A DNA stretch of 64,000 nt, taken from the NCBI RefSeq assembly GCF_035607535.1, contig NZ_JAYDZX010000003.1, forward strand, positions 297,106 to 361,105. Reading direction: 5' to 3'. The notes below the pieces were generated by a model, which was given only the letters and a program-made list of their open reading frames with translations, did no database searches and was not told where the DNA came from. The translations under genes were made by a program, and so were the position numbers. Positions 62,273 to 64,000 of this stretch are shown piece after piece. The DNA is from Salinimicrobium sp035607535. GTDB taxonomy: Bacteria; Bacteroidota; Bacteroidia; Flavobacteriales; Flavobacteriaceae. Within the stretch, counting starts at the first letter, position 1, and every line of letters begins with the position of its first letter.

Positions 62273-62751
62273 GAATTGGTTTCTACAAATTTAGTGATGC
62301 CATTTTCATCCATCTGTACGGTATACCAATCCTTAAGAATGTTGGCGCCACTGCGATGGTAAAAATCAATTGCATGCTGATTCCAGTCCAGCACCACCCA
62401 TTCTACCCGCTTTAGACCTTGAGATTTCGCATACTCAATCACTTTTCTATAGAGCGCATTTCCAAGCCCTGTACCTCGTTTTTCCTCTCTTACTATTAGA
62501 TCTTCGAGATGTAAGGTGCGGCCTTTCCAGGTAGAAAAACGGTAATAGACCAAAGCCATTCCTTCAATTTTTCCGTCCACTTCGGCTACAAAAACGTGAA
62601 ACAAAGGATGTTCTCCAAAACCTTCTTTTTCCAAGGTTTCTACTGTGGTGATCACCGCATCGGGTTCTTTTTCAAAGGCTGCCAGTTCTTTAATGAGCTC
62701 CAGCACGGCCGGCATATCTTCTTTCCTGGCGTCGCGAATTATAGTATTCAT
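62269..62751 (-). CDS. GNAT acetyltransferase (spermine/spermidine-type)
   Basis: 160 residues. IRDARKEDMPAVLELIKELAAFEKEPDAV at the N-terminus and LEDLIVREEKRGTGLGNALYRKVIEYAKSQGLKRVEWVVLDWNQHAIDFYHRSGA show a complete GNAT fold with the acetyl-CoA loop RGTGLG, closest in style to diamine/thialysine acetyltransferases (SAT-like). Substrate unproven. First gene of the operon, with a TACTTTTGT promoter 15 bases upstream. Confidence 0.88.
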   Translation of the reverse strand: MNTIIRDARKEDMPAVLELIKELAAFEKEPDAVITTVETLEKEGFGEHPLFHVFVAEVDGKIEGMALVYYRFSTWKGRTLHLEDLIVREEKRGTGLGNALYRKVIEYAKSQGLKRVEWVVLDWNQHAIDFYHRSGANILKDWYTVQMDENGITKFVETNS

Positions 62752-62766
62752 AGCATTGGTTTAAGA

Positions 62767-62775
62767 ACAAAAGTA
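62767..62775 (-). promoter_or_regulatory. -7 element of the GNAT-lysC-olsF operon
   Basis: TACTTTTGT on the minus strand matches TAnnTTTGY. Confidence 0.5.
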
Positions 62776-62834
62776 GAGATTTGATTTTAAGATTTAATTA
62801 CGACATCGTTATAGTCGCTTAAAATTATTTGCTT

Positions 62835-62843
62835 TAGTTTTGT
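62835..62843 (+). promoter_or_regulatory. -7 element of fbp
   Basis: TAGTTTTGT matches TAnnTTTGY, 23 bases before the ATG at 62867, and rules out the longer TTG start. Confidence 0.5.
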
Positions 62844-62866
62844 TTGGTACGCATACTAAAACTTCA

Positions 62867-63877
62867 ATGGTCAAGAAAAATCAGACTTTAGGCGAATTTA
62901 TTATTGAGAATCAGGCAGAATTTGCCTACTCTTCCGGAGAGCTTTCCCGATTGATCAACTCCCTCAGGCTAGCCGCAAAAGTGGTGAACCATGAGGTAAA
63001 CAAAGCCGGATTGGTGGATATTACCGGGGCGGCAGGAGAGACCAATGTGCAAGGGGAAGATCAGCAAAAACTGGATGTTTACGCAAATGAAAAATTCATC
63101 CAGACCCTTACCAACAGGGAGATTGTCTGCGGAATTGCTTCCGAAGAAATGGAGGATTTCATTACCATTGCAGGGCAAAATGGGGATCATAAGAATAAAT
63201 ATGTGGTTCTAATGGACCCGCTGGACGGTAGTTCGAACATCGACGTGAATGTTTCTGTTGGGACCATCTTTTCCATTTATAGAAGGGTTAGTCCTATTGG
63301 TACCCCGGTGCAGATGGAAGATTTTCTACAGCCGGGACACAAACAAGTGGCCGCCGGTTATATAGTATATGGAACTTCGACCATGCTGGTCTACACCACC
63401 GGTCACGGCGTAAATGGCTTTACCCTTAACCCGGCCCTGGGCTCCTGGTACCTGTCGCACCCCGACATGAAGTTTCCTGAAACCGGAAATATCTATTCGG
63501 TAAATGAAGGAAATTACATCCATTTTCCACGCGGAGTGAAAAATTACATTAAGTACTGCCAGGAAGAAAAAGATAACCGGCCTTATACTTCACGATATAT
63601 AGGTTCCCTGGTCTCCGATTTCCATCGCAATATGATCAAGGGTGGGATTTATTTTTACCCAACCACGTCCAGTGCACCAAAAGGAAAGCTAAGGCTGCTT
63701 TATGAATGTAATCCAATGGCCTTTATTGCAGAACAGGCCGGTGGAAAGGCAAGTGACGGCTTTAACCGCATCCTCGATATAGATCCAACCGAGCTGCATC
63801 AACGGGTGCCGTTCTTTTGTGGGAATACAGATATGGTTGAAAAGGTTGAAGAGTTCATGGCCAAAGACCCTGAATAA
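62867..63877 (+). CDS. fbp: Fructose-1,6-bisphosphatase, class I
   Basis: 336 residues from the ATG at 62867. Gluconeogenic removal of the 1-phosphate. Motifs: GAAGETNVQGEDQQKLDVYAN, IASEEMED, VVLMDPLDGSSNIDVNVSVGTIFSIY (metal site) and GGIYFYPTTSSAPKGKLRLLYECNPMAFIAEQAGG. Full length. It is transcribed away from the GNAT operon; its stop is followed after about 40 bases by a heptamer array. Confidence 0.95.
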   Translation: MVKKNQTLGEFIIENQAEFAYSSGELSRLINSLRLAAKVVNHEVNKAGLVDITGAAGETNVQGEDQQKLDVYANEKFIQTLTNREIVCGIASEEMEDFITIAGQNGDHKNKYVVLMDPLDGSSNIDVNVSVGTIFSIYRRVSPIGTPVQMEDFLQPGHKQVAAGYIVYGTSTMLVYTTGHGVNGFTLNPALGSWYLSHPDMKFPETGNIYSVNEGNYIHFPRGVKNYIKYCQEEKDNRPYTSRYIGSLVSDFHRNMIKGGIYFYPTTSSAPKGKLRLLYECNPMAFIAEQAGGKASDGFNRILDIDPTELHQRVPFFCGNTDMVEKVEEFMAKDPE

Positions 63878-63918
63878 CACCTTCCTCTAAAATAAAATTT
63901 CCGAAGGAAATTAATATA

Positions 63919-64000
63919 ACTCTTAACTCTTAACTCTTAACTCTTAACTCTTAACTCTTAACTCTTAACTCTTAACTCTTAACTCTTAACTCTTAACTCT
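63919..64000. repeat. TTAACTC heptamer tandem repeat (runs into window end)
   Basis: About twelve near-perfect copies of a seven-base unit; the array is cut by the window edge, so its full length is unknown. Confidence 0.95.

Noticed and set aside
63919..64000. CRISPR or telomere-like end
   Set aside because: Pure seven-base tandem repeat without spacers; the window edge is arbitrary, and similar short arrays occur inside the chromosome at 28.1 and 58.4 kb.

Overview
This window is a chromosomal segment of a member of the Flavobacteriaceae (Bacteroidota). The evidence is a SusC/SusD pair, a type IX secretion sorting domain, TAnnTTTG-type promoters instead of sigma-70 boxes, few Shine-Dalgarno sequences, an OlsF-type ornithine-lipid synthase, and the gene order serS / TPR / DUF4286 / rsmA / mgtE. 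I place it near Gramella/Salinimicrobium-like marine genera only loosely; species cannot be read from the sequence.

Layout. (1) 1-3131, minus: the 5' part of a large outer-membrane protein that runs off the window. It has a phosphoesterase-like domain lacking most metal ligands, a kinase-like motif region and the start of a beta-barrel. (2) 3477-20062, plus: a complete laminarin (beta-1,3-glucan) utilisation locus, with a membrane sensor/transcription factor, SusC, SusD, a surface glycan-binding lipoprotein, GH16, GH3, GH3 and GH16. Signal sequences suggest that binding and first cleavage happen at the surface (lipoproteins with acidic residues after Cys) and that oligosaccharides are finished in the periplasm. 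(3) 20269-37900: housekeeping genes, mostly minus: deaminase, dxs, DUF3078, a T9SS-secreted Asp-box protein, dgt, nrdB/nrdA, a Tat-exported Gfo/Idh/MocA oxidoreductase, DUF3109, a marC operon, a CtpA-like protease, dCMP deaminase and a HupE-like membrane protein. (4) 37984-38469: a tRNA-Leu(CAA) unit apparently split by a 335-bp insertion that carries a GIY-YIG endonuclease gene and duplicates the 5' 24 bases of the tRNA. (5) 38653-51736: housekeeping genes on plus (prs, rplY, pth, ribF, an HTTM protein, serS, TPR, DUF4286, rsmA, mgtE, cupin, hydroxyacid dehydrogenase, VOC), with a folded 200-bp tandem repeat at 49.3-49.8 kb. (6) 51742-55995: an AT-rich, all-minus run of single small genes separated by folded, related spacers, resembling a gene-cassette array. 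(7) 56300-64000: MFS transporter, repeats, ywbE, an SDR protein, an olsF / aspartate kinase / GNAT operon, fbp, and a heptamer tandem array that runs into the window end.

Four observations stand out. They are the tRNA-Leu/GIY-YIG insertion; a dispersed palindrome AAAATGNCATTTTTGA that is far more common than chance in genes, terminators and spacers; the inactive-looking phosphoesterase/kinase-like surface protein; and the hairpin tandem repeat at 49.3 kb. All similarity statements come from reading motifs by eye; no database search was run.
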